Positions 42,987 to 51,779 of a stretch of DNA of 64,000 nt are shown here, piece after piece. Within the stretch, counting starts at the first letter, position 1; the number at the start of each line of letters is the position of its first letter. Source of the stretch: UBA1479 sp040218445 (GTDB lineage: Bacteria; Pseudomonadota; Alphaproteobacteria; Rhodospirillales; Casp-alpha2); NCBI GenBank assembly GCA_040218445.1, contig JAVJRK010000010.1, forward strand, positions 372,001-436,000. Direction: 5' to 3'. The position numbers were made by a program, and so were the translations under genes. The notes under the pieces are model-generated. The model saw only the letters and a list, made by a program, of their open reading frames with translations, was not told where the DNA came from and searched no databases.

Positions 42987-43259
42987 ATGGCATATAAATC
43001 CAAGGACCTGAGCGTTCTCAGTTACGCCAACGGTTTCACCCTTTGGCATTACACCACGGCCGATGCCGCCACCGATGTGGATACGGAAGGCTATTTCAAC
43101 GAAGCCGCCCATATGCTGCGCACGGGTGACATCGTGGTCGCCAATGTGGATACGGACGGCACCCCCGGCGCCGGTCTGTTCTTCGTCAGCGCCAACGCGG
43201 GCGGGATCGTCGATGTCAACGACATGACCGCGATCGGCGGCGCAGCGGATACCGACTAG
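42987..43259 (+). CDS. Small capsid-associated protein
   Basis: A 90-residue protein (MAYKSKDLSVLSYANGFTLW) found right after capsid genes in many alphaproteobacterial podophages and prophages. The pattern LSYANGFTLWHYTTADAATD, EAAHMLRTGDIVVANVDTD and GLFFVSANAGG is characteristic. Role probably decoration or head completion (inference). A strong AAGGAGG ribosome binding site precedes it. Confidence 0.78.
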   Translation: MAYKSKDLSVLSYANGFTLWHYTTADAATDVDTEGYFNEAAHMLRTGDIVVANVDTDGTPGAGLFFVSANAGGIVDVNDMTAIGGAADTD

Positions 43260-43290
43260 GTTCCGCTGTCCATCCAAGACCATCGCATCT

Positions 43291-43328
43291 GGACAGGGCG
43301 CCCCAGTTCATATCGGGGGGCCCTGTCC
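43291..43328 (+). terminator. Strong GC hairpin between capsid and tail genes
   Basis: Arms GGACAGGG (43291-43298) and CCCTGTCC (43321-43328) are extended inward by a further four pairs after one mismatch. No T-run follows, so it may attenuate, protect or process the message between head and tail genes rather than terminate fully. Confidence 0.5.
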
Positions 43329-43363
43329 TATGCCCTTCCCCAACATTCATCGGAGTTACCGCC

Positions 43364-43933
43364 ATGGCGCTAAGTCAAATCGCCCTGTGTTCCCGCGCGC
43401 TGCTGAAACTGGGCGGCACCACGATAACATCGTTCGACGAAGGCACGGCCGAAGCTGAAATCGCCGCGAACCTGTTTCCATCAGTCCGCGACGCGCTTTT
43501 GTCCGCCCATCCCTGGAGCTTCGCCACCGCGCAGCAGCGCCTGCCGGTTCTTGCAGCGGAACCCGTGGCCGATTTCGCAAAGGCCTTTCAATTACCGGCC
43601 AATTTCCTGCGCGCTTTGTCCGCAGGCGGCAACAGCCGCGGCCACGGCCTGGAATATCGTATCGCCGAACGGCGCCTGCATGCCAACACGGACGACATCG
43701 TCATGACCTTCATCTTCCGTCCGGCGGAAATCGACTTCCCCCCCTTCTTCGATCAGACCTTGATCACACGTCTTGCCGCAGAGTTCTGTATCCCCCTGAC
43801 GGAAAGCACATCCCGTTCGGAAGCGCTTTACAGATTGGCAGAGCAGGAATTCCAGCGCGCCAAAACAATTGATGCGCAACAGGAAACACCGGGTCGGATC
43901 GACGACTTCTCCCTGGTGGAGGTCCGCTCCTAA
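43364..43933 (+). CDS. Tail tubular protein A (gp11-like)
   Basis: A 189-residue adaptor protein. MALSQIALCSRALLKLGG, ITSFDEGTAEAEIAANLF, VRDALLSAHPWSFATAQQRL and FQLPANFLRAL are typical of podovirus tail tubular A and prophage head-tail adaptors. It sits between portal and nozzle in the virion. The stop overlaps the start of the tail tubular B gene by one base. Confidence 0.87.
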   Translation: MALSQIALCSRALLKLGGTTITSFDEGTAEAEIAANLFPSVRDALLSAHPWSFATAQQRLPVLAAEPVADFAKAFQLPANFLRALSAGGNSRGHGLEYRIAERRLHANTDDIVMTFIFRPAEIDFPPFFDQTLITRLAAEFCIPLTESTSRSEALYRLAEQEFQRAKTIDAQQETPGRIDDFSLVEVRS

Positions 43934-45825
43934 TGCCCCGTCTGACAACCTACAAATCCAATTTCACCGCAGGCGAGGTTTCGACCCGACTGATCGGCCG
44001 GAACGATCTGCGCTCGTATGCCAATGGCGCCGCGAAACTGCGCAACCTGATCATCCAACCGACAGGCGGCGTCAGCCGCCGGTCGGGCACACAGTATATC
44101 GGCACGGCCCCTGGTCCCGGCCGGCTGGTCGCGTTCGAGTTCAACACCGAACAAACTTATTTGCTGTGTCTAACCCATCACCAGATCAGCATTTTCACGG
44201 ACGGCGTGAAAACGGCGACCATCGCCGCTCCTTGGACCGAGGCACAATTGGCCCGCCTTGTGTGGGTGCAGAGTGCGGATACGCTTCTTATCACGCACCC
44301 CGATATCCCGCCGAAAAAAATTACCCGGACCTCACATTCCGACTGGCAAATCGACGATTGGGCTTTCGCCGAAGAAAACGGGCGCATTCATCAGCCCCAT
44401 CACAAATTCGCGGGCGCGGACGTCACATTATCCACCAGCGGGACCATTACGGTAACAGCGTCATCCGATGTGTTCGATGCCGGTCATGTCGGCACGCGGT
44501 TCCGCATCGCGGCCAAGGAGATCGAGATCACCGCCGTCGCGTCGGCGACCTCCGCCACGGCAACGGTAAAAGAAACACTCGCCGGCACTGCCGCCAACAA
44601 GGATTGGGAAGAACAATCCTTTTCACCGGTTCGCGGCTATCCGGCAACCGTGACTTTCCACCAGGATCGCACGGTCATCGGCGGCTCCCGCGATCTGCCG
44701 AACCAAATTTGGATGTCCAAATCGTCGGATCTGTTCAACTTCGACCTGGGGGAAGGCCTGGACGATGAAGCGATCGAATTTTCCCTATTATCGGATCAGG
44801 TCAATGCCTGCTGCGCGGTGTTTTCCGGGCGACATCTTCAGGTCTTTACATCGGGTGCCGAATGGATGGTTACCGGTGACCCGTTGACCCCTGCTTCGGT
44901 ACAGATTCGCCGGCAGACACGCGTCGGCTCGTCGACGGATCGCTTCGTTCCGCCGCGCAATGTCGATGGCGCCACGCTGTTTGCACCAAGAACGGGGCGG
45001 GAACTTCGCGAGTTTCTGTTCACCGATGTAGAGCAGGCTTATCAATCGCGGGGCCTTGCAACGGTTGCGGAACATCTTATCCGCGATCCCGTGGATCAGG
45101 ATTTCGATGCCCAGCATCGGAACCTGCACCTCGCCATGTCCGACGGCACGCTCGGCACATTGACGATCTACCGAGCGGAAGAAATCACCGGCTGGACGCT
45201 TTGCGATACTCAAGGAATGTTTCTGTCCGTCTGCGCAGTCGGGGATCGGGTCTACCTGCTGACGGAACGCACGAACGGACATTTTATTGAATACTTCGAC
45301 GGCGAACTGCAGGTCGATTGCGGCCTGCGGTTATCGTCACCGACACCGAAAATCACCTGGTCTGGGCTTTCCCATCTGGAGGGCCTGACCGTCAAGGTCG
45401 TTGCCGATGGGTCCGTCCTTGGCGAAGCCATGGTCACGGGCGGCGAGATCATCTTGAATGTGGAAGCAACCGAAATCCGGGTCGGTCTTGGATATGCCCA
45501 TGCCATCGAACCCTTGCCCCCTGCGATCAACGGCACCCAAGGATCGAATCAAGGTGGCCGGCTGCGGCTTGTCGCTGCGACGTTCCGCCTGAAGGATGCA
45601 TCCTCGCTGCGCCTGGATACGGGGCGCGGGTTCGTCGAAGTCCCCTTCCGGGAATTCGGCAACGACCTTCTGGATGCGCCGCCGGTTGTTTTTTCCGGCA
45701 ACCGGACAGTGCGCGCCTTCGGATGGCGGCGAGACGGCACCCAGCCCCTTTGGCGGATCGAACAGGATGATCCGCTGCCGTTCACTTTGTTGTCGGTGAC
45801 GGAGGAAGTCAGCGTGAACGGATAA
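43933..45825 (+). CDS. Tail tubular protein B (nozzle, gp12-like)
   Basis: A 630-residue protein starting MPRLTTYKSNFTAGEVST, then GAAKLRNLIIQPTGGVSRRSGTQ (split here for length) and repeated beta-rich segments such as TWSGLSHLEGLTVKVVADGSVL. This N-terminus and the GG-x-x-RRxG motif are the hallmarks of podovirus tail-tube nozzle proteins. Length is a little below T7 gp12 (about 790) but in range for marine podoviruses. It builds the tail tip. Confidence 0.87.
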   Translation: MPRLTTYKSNFTAGEVSTRLIGRNDLRSYANGAAKLRNLIIQPTGGVSRRSGTQYIGTAPGPGRLVAFEFNTEQTYLLCLTHHQISIFTDGVKTATIAAPWTEAQLARLVWVQSADTLLITHPDIPPKKITRTSHSDWQIDDWAFAEENGRIHQPHHKFAGADVTLSTSGTITVTASSDVFDAGHVGTRFRIAAKEIEITAVASATSATATVKETLAGTAANKDWEEQSFSPVRGYPATVTFHQDRTVIGGSRDLPNQIWMSKSSDLFNFDLGEGLDDEAIEFSLLSDQVNACCAVFSGRHLQVFTSGAEWMVTGDPLTPASVQIRRQTRVGSSTDRFVPPRNVDGATLFAPRTGRELREFLFTDVEQAYQSRGLATVAEHLIRDPVDQDFDAQHRNLHLAMSDGTLGTLTIYRAEEITGWTLCDTQGMFLSVCAVGDRVYLLTERTNGHFIEYFDGELQVDCGLRLSSPTPKITWSGLSHLEGLTVKVVADGSVLGEAMVTGGEIILNVEATEIRVGLGYAHAIEPLPPAINGTQGSNQGGRLRLVAATFRLKDASSLRLDTGRGFVEVPFREFGNDLLDAPPVVFSGNRTVRAFGWRRDGTQPLWRIEQDDPLPFTLLSVTEEVSVNG

Positions 45826-45876
45826 TCCATTTCCGGCCCCACCGCCCCCTACCCTTTATTTCAGGAGATTCTTTTC

Positions 45877-46317
45877 ATGGCTGAAATCGCCACCCTGGCC
45901 ATATCCACCGCATTTTCAGCGGCTCAGCAACACGCCGCCGGAAAACAACAGGCAGCCAAAGTCGAAGCACAACGCCGACAACAAGTCACACAGCTTCAAC
46001 AACAGCAAGAGATCGAAACCCGCCGGCGGCGGGAACAGCTTCGGCAAGCGCAAGCAGCCCAGCGCGCTCGTTTCGCCGGCGGCGGTATCAGCGCTGCCAG
46101 CGGGTCGGCATCAAGCCTTTTGTTCGGCATGGCCCGTCAAGTCGATCAGGCAATTGCGGATTCGCGAAACAGCAGCGCAACGCAGATCAATGCCATCAAT
46201 TCCAGCGCAGCGGCTCAACGCTCCAGTTTGTTGTCGCAAGGACGGGGGGCCCTTTTGGGTGGGTTCCAGTCGGCATTGAACCTCGGCGCCAGTCAATTGC
46301 CGTCGCTGTTCAAATGA
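45877..46317 (+). CDS. Internal virion core protein (gp14-like)
   Basis: A 146-residue Gln/Arg/Ala-rich protein (MAEIATLAISTAFSAAQQHA) with a long coiled coil (AAKVEAQRRQQVTQLQQQQ) and the GGGISAASGSASSLLFGMA motif. This composition and place after the nozzle match T7 gp14-like core proteins that enter the outer membrane during ejection. The large gp15 and gp16 partners are not found in the window. Confidence 0.68.
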   Translation: MAEIATLAISTAFSAAQQHAAGKQQAAKVEAQRRQQVTQLQQQQEIETRRRREQLRQAQAAQRARFAGGGISAASGSASSLLFGMARQVDQAIADSRNSSATQINAINSSAAAQRSSLLSQGRGALLGGFQSALNLGASQLPSLFK

Positions 46318-46616
46318 CCACATCAGGGCAATCATGCGCTCTTCGGCGCATGGTCCAACGTCGGATGCCGAAACTGATCCGTAAGGCAATGGCAGATTAT
46401 GCTGCCTTCGCGCAACAGCCTCCACCCGATGACGCCAAGGGTTTCACCGCCCATCACGCGGCCTGTAAGTCCGCGCTGTCACATTTGGACGCAGCTGCCA
46501 AGTTGCTCGCCTGGGCGGGAAGCCCCAATAACACATCAGACAGCAACCGTGATCTCGCCCGCATGATCATGGATGCGGAACATGCAATCGCCGCGACCGA
46601 TCCCGATTCCGTCTGA
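46314..46616 (+). CDS. Small hypothetical phage protein
   Basis: A 100-residue helical protein (MTTSGQSCALRRMVQRRMPK) that begins with the ATGA overlap on the core protein gene. It is Ala-rich with AACKSALSHLDAAAKLLAWAG. No family recognised; its coupling suggests a virion or assembly function. Confidence 0.55.
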   Translation: MTTSGQSCALRRMVQRRMPKLIRKAMADYAAFAQQPPPDDAKGFTAHHAACKSALSHLDAAAKLLAWAGSPNNTSDSNRDLARMIMDAEHAIAATDPDSV

Positions 46617-46666
46617 CCGCCGTCCTCAAAAGTTTCCGTTTATCGATAAAGAAAGGAGCCCCCGCC

Positions 46667-46885
46667 ATGGGTGGAATTTTCAGCGCGCCCAAATTGCCCC
46701 CAGCCCCCCCACCGCCACCGCCGCCGCCCGACCCGGACGAAGAAGAACGCGAACGACGCCTTGAACGATTGGACCGGCAACGCCGGGGCCGCGCGGGTCT
46801 TATCGCCACGTCACGGCGCGGCCTGCTTGACGAAAGACCCGTCACCGCTGCCGCACCCACCGTCAAAACAAAATTGGGGGAATGA
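46667..46885 (+). CDS. Pro-rich small podophage protein
   Basis: A 72-residue protein (MGGIFSAPKLPPAPPPPPP...) with a polyproline stretch, an acidic/basic helix and GRAGLIATSRRGLL. This MGGxF-K-x-PP...GRAxxIxTS plan is common just before portal genes in podophages. An N-terminal Gly2 could be processed. The stop overlaps the portal start by ATGA. Function unknown. Confidence 0.72.
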   Translation: MGGIFSAPKLPPAPPPPPPPPDPDEEERERRLERLDRQRRGRAGLIATSRRGLLDERPVTAAAPTVKTKLGE

Positions 46886-48504
46886 CTATGTCCCAGATAT
46901 CTCCCATCGATATTCTCAGCCGTTATCGCCGCGCCCGCGACCGACGCGCGACGTGGGAGCCGTTATGGCAGGAATGTTTCGATTTCGCCCTGCCTCAACG
47001 GGAAAACGCGCTTGGCCGCAATACAGGTGCCAGCCGCAAAACCGACCGCTTGTTTGACGGCACGGCGCCCGATGCCGTCGATCAATTGGCCGCAAGCCTG
47101 TTGGCACAACTGACGCCGCCCTGGGCCCGATGGTTCGGGTTGATGCCGGGAACACAGGTGGGCGAAGAACGCCGGGCCGATTTATCCAATGAATTGGAAA
47201 ATGCATCACAAACTCTACAATCGCATTTCGACCGATCGAATTTCGCGGTTGAAATGCACCAATGCTATCTGGATTTGGTGACGGTGGGCACGGCCAGCCT
47301 GATGTTCGAAGCCGCCCCGCCGGGCGAGCCATCTGCCTTCAGATTCACGGCCGTTCCCTTGTCGCAAGTCGCTTTCGAAGAAGACACTTCGGGCCGGCTC
47401 GACACCACGTTCCGGATCAACCGCCTGTCGCGATCACAGATCATTGAACGCTTTCCCAAAGCCAAGCTGCCCGACACCTTGAAGGAACGCAAACAGGACG
47501 AAGGCGAGCAGCCGTCCGCAGACGTGCTTGAAGCCTTGCTGCCCGTCAACGGGGGATTCGACTACATCGCCATGCTTGACCCCGGGGACGGCAACGCCGG
47601 CAATCACACCCTTACGGTGTTGAAGACGGGACGTTTCGAAACATCCCCTTTCATCAATTTCCGATGGCTGAAGGCGCCGGGCGAAATTTATGGCCGATCG
47701 CCGGTGATGAAAACCCTGCCCGACATCAAGACCGCCAACAAAGTCGTGGAACTGGTTCTCAAGAATGCCTCGATCGCCGTGACCGGAATCTGGCAGGCGG
47801 ATGACGATGGCGTATTGAATCCCTCTAACATTCGGCTGACACCGGGCACCATCATTCCCAAGGCCGTCGGCTCGGCCGGATTGCGCCCTTTGGAGGCCCC
47901 GGGCCGTTTCGATTTGTCCCAGGTCGTCCTGCAAGATCTTCGGGCTGGAATTCGCCGCGCCCTTCTCGCTGACCGGTTGGGGCAGATCGAAGGCCCCAGG
48001 ATGACCGCCACCGAAGTTCTTGAACGCGTCGCCGAAATTTCCCGCCTGCTGGGAGCGACCTATGGCCGCCTGCAATCCGAACTGCTTACCCCCCTGGTCA
48101 CACGCGGTCTTGCCATTTTGACCCGACGCGGCGAGGTCCCAGCCCTGCGCATCGACAGCAAGGTGATCGATCTGGAATACAAATCACCGCTCGCCCGCCA
48201 TCAAGCGCAACAAGATGTTCAGGCAACCCTTGCCTTTCTTGACGGATTGGCACGAATGGGCCCGGCCGCACTCGCAATCGTCGACGTCGAACAAGCCGCA
48301 CAGACCCTCGCCGCAGCCTATGGCGTGCCGCCCAAAATTTTGAAATCCCCGGACAGTGCACCAGCGGCCTTTCCCTTGCCCGCATCCCCTGAACCTCCCA
48401 TGCCGAATGATTTCGGTTCCGACAAAGGCACCGGCATGGATATCGCCTCCTTGGCATCGGCTATGGGCGCGGCACAACCCGTCCCGCCGGCAGGAGATAT
48501 CTGA
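46882..48504 (+). CDS. Portal (head-tail connector) protein
   Basis: A 540-residue podovirus portal: ILSRYRRARDRRATWEPLWQE at the start, LFDGTAPDAVDQLAASLL, WARWFGLMPG, FINFRWLKAPGEIYGRSPVM and ADRLGQIEGPRMTATEVLERV. These match the T7 gp8-like Head-tail_con family. It forms the dodecameric ring through which TerL packages DNA. Its stop overlaps the Bbp19-like gene start. Confidence 0.92.
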   Translation: MTMSQISPIDILSRYRRARDRRATWEPLWQECFDFALPQRENALGRNTGASRKTDRLFDGTAPDAVDQLAASLLAQLTPPWARWFGLMPGTQVGEERRADLSNELENASQTLQSHFDRSNFAVEMHQCYLDLVTVGTASLMFEAAPPGEPSAFRFTAVPLSQVAFEEDTSGRLDTTFRINRLSRSQIIERFPKAKLPDTLKERKQDEGEQPSADVLEALLPVNGGFDYIAMLDPGDGNAGNHTLTVLKTGRFETSPFINFRWLKAPGEIYGRSPVMKTLPDIKTANKVVELVLKNASIAVTGIWQADDDGVLNPSNIRLTPGTIIPKAVGSAGLRPLEAPGRFDLSQVVLQDLRAGIRRALLADRLGQIEGPRMTATEVLERVAEISRLLGATYGRLQSELLTPLVTRGLAILTRRGEVPALRIDSKVIDLEYKSPLARHQAQQDVQATLAFLDGLARMGPAALAIVDVEQAAQTLAAAYGVPPKILKSPDSAPAAFPLPASPEPPMPNDFGSDKGTGMDIASLASAMGAAQPVPPAGDI

Positions 48505-48818
48505 TGCCAGATCACACACCGGAATGGCCATGGCATACGGACGATTTCCCATCCTCACCCGAGCAACCCGGCACATCCAACAATGCGGAACAGATCGCAC
48601 ATGCCGCCGCGCGGTGTTTTCGCGGGGCCGACGGCGCGGCCCTGCTGGCTTATCTGCACGCTGCGACCACAGGCCGGGCTTTAGGACCGGATGCCCCGGA
48701 CACCGCTTTGCGCCACCTGGAAGGGCAACGCCATCTCGTCCGTCACCTTTGCCATATGATCGACCTGGGCCGCGCCGGCCCTGATACCTCTGTTCACCCG
48801 AAAGGAGCCTCCGAATGA
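48504..48818 (+). CDS. Bbp19-like small phage protein
   Basis: A 104-residue protein (MPDHTPEWPWHTDDFPSSP) with AARCFRGADGAALLAYLHAAT, RALGPDAPDTALRHLEGQRHL. The C-F-x(8)-LL-x-x-L...LGPDAxDxALRHLEGQR pattern is the Bbp19 family found next to portal and scaffold genes in many phages. Role unclear, perhaps head assembly. Overlaps both neighbours by 1-4 bases. Confidence 0.8.
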   Translation: MPDHTPEWPWHTDDFPSSPEQPGTSNNAEQIAHAAARCFRGADGAALLAYLHAATTGRALGPDAPDTALRHLEGQRHLVRHLCHMIDLGRAGPDTSVHPKGASE

Positions 48819-49576
48819 ATACCCTACAAACCGTGACCCCCGAGATGGATGAACCGGAAGCTTCACACATTCCTGCCCATAGCCTTGATGAAACGGATGC
48901 CCCGGAACCGGCCGCCTTGGAAGCAAGCAACGACACGGATACACCGGATTTCCTTCCTCCCAAATTCTGGGACGCAGATGCCGGCGAAGTTCGCATCGAG
49001 GAGCTTGCCCGGTCCTATATCGCGTTGGAAAAACGATTGGGCGCTGCCGGAGGCGACACCGTTCCGGAGGATCCGAACGGATACCGGATCGAGCCGGCCA
49101 TGGAGGGCATGACACCGGACCCCGAGGTCAATGTACGCCTGATAGAAGCAGGGTTTACTCAGGCCCAGGCACAGCTTGTCTATGACCTGGCGGCGGAAAA
49201 GCTTGCCCCCTTGGTTCGTGATCTTGCATCCGAAACCGTGCAAGGCGAGCATCGGTGGCGCCTGGCCGATCATTTCGGAGGGCACGACCGATGGGAAACA
49301 GCCGCAGAACAGATTCAGTCCTGGGGTCAAACCAACCTCCCTGCCCCCGTGCTTGAAGCCTTAAGCCAGTCATATGACGGCGTGTTGACGCTTCACCGGA
49401 TGATGCGGGACGGCGAACCCGAATTGGTGTCAGGTGCCGCACCCGCGGCTTCGGGCCGTTCGGAAAGCCAACTGCGGCGCATGATGGAAGACCCCCGTTA
49501 CTGGCGCGATCACGACCCGGCATTCACCGCCCAGGTACAGAAAGGCTTCGAAGACCTTTATCCCGACGAGGGGTGA
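48815..49576 (+). CDS. Capsid assembly scaffolding protein
   Basis: A 253-residue acidic protein (MNTLQTVTPEMDEPEASHIP) with an acidic disordered start, DFLPPKFWDADAGEVRIEELA, YIALEKRLGA, PEDPNGYRIEP and a helical C-terminus ending RYWRDHDPAFTAQVQKGFEDLY. This is the podovirus scaffold/capsid-assembly pattern. In most relatives the capsid gene follows directly; here it lies 6.6 kb upstream. Last gene before the terminator. Confidence 0.85.
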   Translation: MNTLQTVTPEMDEPEASHIPAHSLDETDAPEPAALEASNDTDTPDFLPPKFWDADAGEVRIEELARSYIALEKRLGAAGGDTVPEDPNGYRIEPAMEGMTPDPEVNVRLIEAGFTQAQAQLVYDLAAEKLAPLVRDLASETVQGEHRWRLADHFGGHDRWETAAEQIQSWGQTNLPAPVLEALSQSYDGVLTLHRMMRDGEPELVSGAAPAASGRSESQLRRMMEDPRYWRDHDPAFTAQVQKGFEDLYPDEG

Positions 49577-49615
49577 GCGCGCTTTTGCTCCGCAACTCCT
49601 TCTCGTTTTCGGGAC

Positions 49616-49664
49616 GGGGCGCCGGATGCCTGATCTTCCCCGGGCGCCGGCGCCCCGCTTTTTT
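49616..49664 (+). terminator. Intrinsic terminator ending the phage-like cluster
   Basis: A perfect 10-bp arm pair (GGGGCGCCGG at 49616-49625 and CCGGCGCCCC at 49647-49656), a 21-base loop and six Ts (49659-49664), about 40 bases after the scaffold stop. Confidence 0.85.
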
Positions 49665-49718
49665 ATCTTTCCATGACCTTATATCTACAACAGGGCCTTG
49701 GACCGCACGCCACGAACC

Positions 49719-50504
49719 TCAAGACATCTGGGTCAGCAAGGCATCCAACGTCCGTGTCAGGCGGTCGAGGTCATGATCTTCCGACAACCGATGACCACCA
49801 TTCTTGATCAATTGCACCTCGACATCATGGGATGTGAGTTGTTTCTGAATTTTCAAACTTGTCTTCCACGGCACGTCTTCGTCTTCAATACCGTGAATAA
49901 GGCGCACGGGAATATCCAGGTCGATCGGTTTGTCGAGCAACAGGCGGTCCCAGCCGTCATCGATCAGCGGTTTGCAAATTCGGTACGGCGCCTGATCGTC
50001 ATAACAATTGGGGAGTTCGACAAAGCCGTCGTGTGCCATCTGTTCTTTTTGCGCATCGGTGAATTCATCCCACAGCAAATCGCGGGTGAAATCGGGGGCT
50101 GCCGCGATACCAAGCAGGCCCCGGATTCGCGTCTTTCGGGCCAATGCCACCAAAAGCATGATCCAGCCGCCCATCGAAGACCCCACCAAAACCTGGCCGC
50201 CTTCGGTCAATTCATCGAGCGCCGTAATGGCGTCATCAGCCCATTGTCCGATGGAACCTTCCTCGAAAACCCCGGAAGACTGCCCGTGTCCGGTATAATC
50301 AAAACGCAAGAACGCCTGCCCGCGGGCTCTGCAATAGGCTTCCAAGGCAAGAGCTTTGCCCCCTGTCATATCGGATTTGAACCCCGTCAAAAAGACCACA
50401 CCGGGAGACTTGCCAGGCAAATAGTGGTAGGCAATAGTCCTGCCGTCACCACATTCCAAAATATGCGGCGGAGTGTCGGGTGCAACGTCTGGGCCTGAAG
50501 ACAT
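49719..50504 (-). CDS. Alpha/beta hydrolase (palmitoyl-thioesterase-like)
   Basis: About 261 residues from ATG 50504 (MSSGPDVAPDTPPHIL). The hydrolase elements are FLTGFKSDMTGGKALALE, the RFDYTGHGQSSG loop, nucleophile elbow VGSSMGGWI, IHGIEDEDVPW (acid) and KNGGHRLSE with the catalytic His. Closest in plan to ABHD10-like or prolyl-oligopeptidase-like carboxylesterases. A longer frame to 50612 would overlap the divergent GT4 gene, so the shorter start is preferred. Host gene flanking the phage-like cluster. Confidence 0.87.
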   Translation of the reverse strand: MSSGPDVAPDTPPHILECGDGRTIAYHYLPGKSPGVVFLTGFKSDMTGGKALALEAYCRARGQAFLRFDYTGHGQSSGVFEEGSIGQWADDAITALDELTEGGQVLVGSSMGGWIMLLVALARKTRIRGLLGIAAAPDFTRDLLWDEFTDAQKEQMAHDGFVELPNCYDDQAPYRICKPLIDDGWDRLLLDKPIDLDIPVRLIHGIEDEDVPWKTSLKIQKQLTSHDVEVQLIKNGGHRLSEDHDLDRLTRTLDALLTQMS

Positions 50505-50519
50505 GATCGGTTTCCATCC

Positions 50520-51776
50520 ATGAACAAGATGCCGGACAATAACACCGGCGGCGGCGAAAGCGAACGCGCCCAATCCGCCCAAGGCCAGTCTGCTAAAGAA
50601 AAGGCAGCCCAAGGAAAGACCGGGGACGGCCGCCTTGCCACGGTGCTGCAGGTTCTGCCGGCTCTTGGTGCCGGCGGCGGGGTGGAACGCGGCACGGTTG
50701 AAATCGCCGGCGCCGTGGTCGAGGCCGGCGGACGCGCCATTGTCGCGTCATCAGGCGGCCCCCTGGTCCATGATCTAAGCCGTGTCGGCGCGGAACACGT
50801 GGAATTGCCGCTGCAGTCCAAGAACCCGATTACCATGTGGCGTAATATCGAACGCCTGGCCGAGTTCATCCGCGCCGAAAAAGTCGATATCGTCCACGCC
50901 CGGTCGCGCGCCCCCGCCTGGTCCGCCTGGGCCGCCACCAAACGCACGGGCAGCCATTTCGTCACCACCTTCCACGGAACCTATGGCGCGTCGAATCATC
51001 TGAAACGGGTCTACAACTCCGTCATGACCCGCGGTGAACGGGTGATCGCCATCAGCCAGTTCATCGCCGGTCATGTCCGTCAGCTATATGGCGTGCCCTC
51101 GGGAAAGATAAAAGTCATCCACCGCGGGGTCGATCTGGAACGTTTCGACCCGGCCAAGGTTTCGGCGCAGCGGGTTGTCAATCTGGCGGCAGACTGGATG
51201 TTGCCCGACGGCGTCCCCGTGATCATGTTGCCCGGGCGCCTGACCCGATGGAAAGGCCAGCCTGTCGTGATCGATGCGTTGAGTAAATTAAAGCATCGCG
51301 ATATCCGCTGTTTATTGGTCGGCGGCGACCAGGGACGCGAAGATTACCGCGCCGAACTGGAAGCCATGATCGCCCGACGCGACCTGAACGAAGTCGTCCG
51401 GCTGGTCGATCACTGCGACGACATGCCCGCGGCTTACATGCTGACGGATGTGGTGATTTCCGCTTCGACCGATCCCGAAGCCTTCGGCCGCGTGATCGCC
51501 GAGGCCCAGGCACTGGGCCGGCCGGTCATCGCCACGGATCATGGCGGCGCCAAGGAAACCGTCATTCCCGGTGTCACGGGATGGCTTGTGCCGCCGGGCG
51601 ATGCGGACGCGCTCGCCGCCGCAATCGATAAGGTATTGTCATTGGACAGTGCCGCCCGTAGCACACTTGCCGGAAAGGCCATCGCAAACGTGCGGGACAA
51701 TTTTTCCAAGGCCTCCATGTGCGCCAAGACGCTGGACGTCTATGACGAGGTCCTGGGCATTCGCCCCCAAGGCTGA
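50520..51776 (+). CDS. GT4-family glycosyltransferase
   Basis: A 418-residue GT-B enzyme. An Ala/Gln/Gly-rich N-terminal tail (about residues 1-38) precedes VLQVLPALGAGGGVERGTVE, VHARSRAPAW, HGTYGASN, VIHRGVDLERFDP, MLPGRLTRWKGQ and the C-terminal EAFGRVIAEAQALGRPVIA (E-x7-E). This is a typical lipopolysaccharide or exopolysaccharide transferase. It is followed three bases later by the GT9 gene, so both act in the same glycan (core LPS or similar) pathway. Confidence 0.92.
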   Translation: MNKMPDNNTGGGESERAQSAQGQSAKEKAAQGKTGDGRLATVLQVLPALGAGGGVERGTVEIAGAVVEAGGRAIVASSGGPLVHDLSRVGAEHVELPLQSKNPITMWRNIERLAEFIRAEKVDIVHARSRAPAWSAWAATKRTGSHFVTTFHGTYGASNHLKRVYNSVMTRGERVIAISQFIAGHVRQLYGVPSGKIKVIHRGVDLERFDPAKVSAQRVVNLAADWMLPDGVPVIMLPGRLTRWKGQPVVIDALSKLKHRDIRCLLVGGDQGREDYRAELEAMIARRDLNEVVRLVDHCDDMPAAYMLTDVVISASTDPEAFGRVIAEAQALGRPVIATDHGGAKETVIPGVTGWLVPPGDADALAAAIDKVLSLDSAARSTLAGKAIANVRDNFSKASMCAKTLDVYDEVLGIRPQG

Positions 51777-51779
51777 CCC

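Larger units (their letters stand above)
28367..49664 (+). mobile_element. Podovirus-like structural gene cluster (prophage remnant or GTA-like)
   Basis: A nearly unbroken + strand run of short-tailed-phage virion genes: lysis, tail fibre, terminase, capsid, tail tubular A and B, portal, Bbp19-like, scaffold, ending at a strong terminator (49616-49664). No integrase, repressor, replication, RNA polymerase or large internal core genes are found inside, and no attachment repeat is seen at the ends. One minus-strand ODP-DHH gene interrupts it. Boundaries are inferred; the left edge may reach 25.8 kb. Confidence 0.7.
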
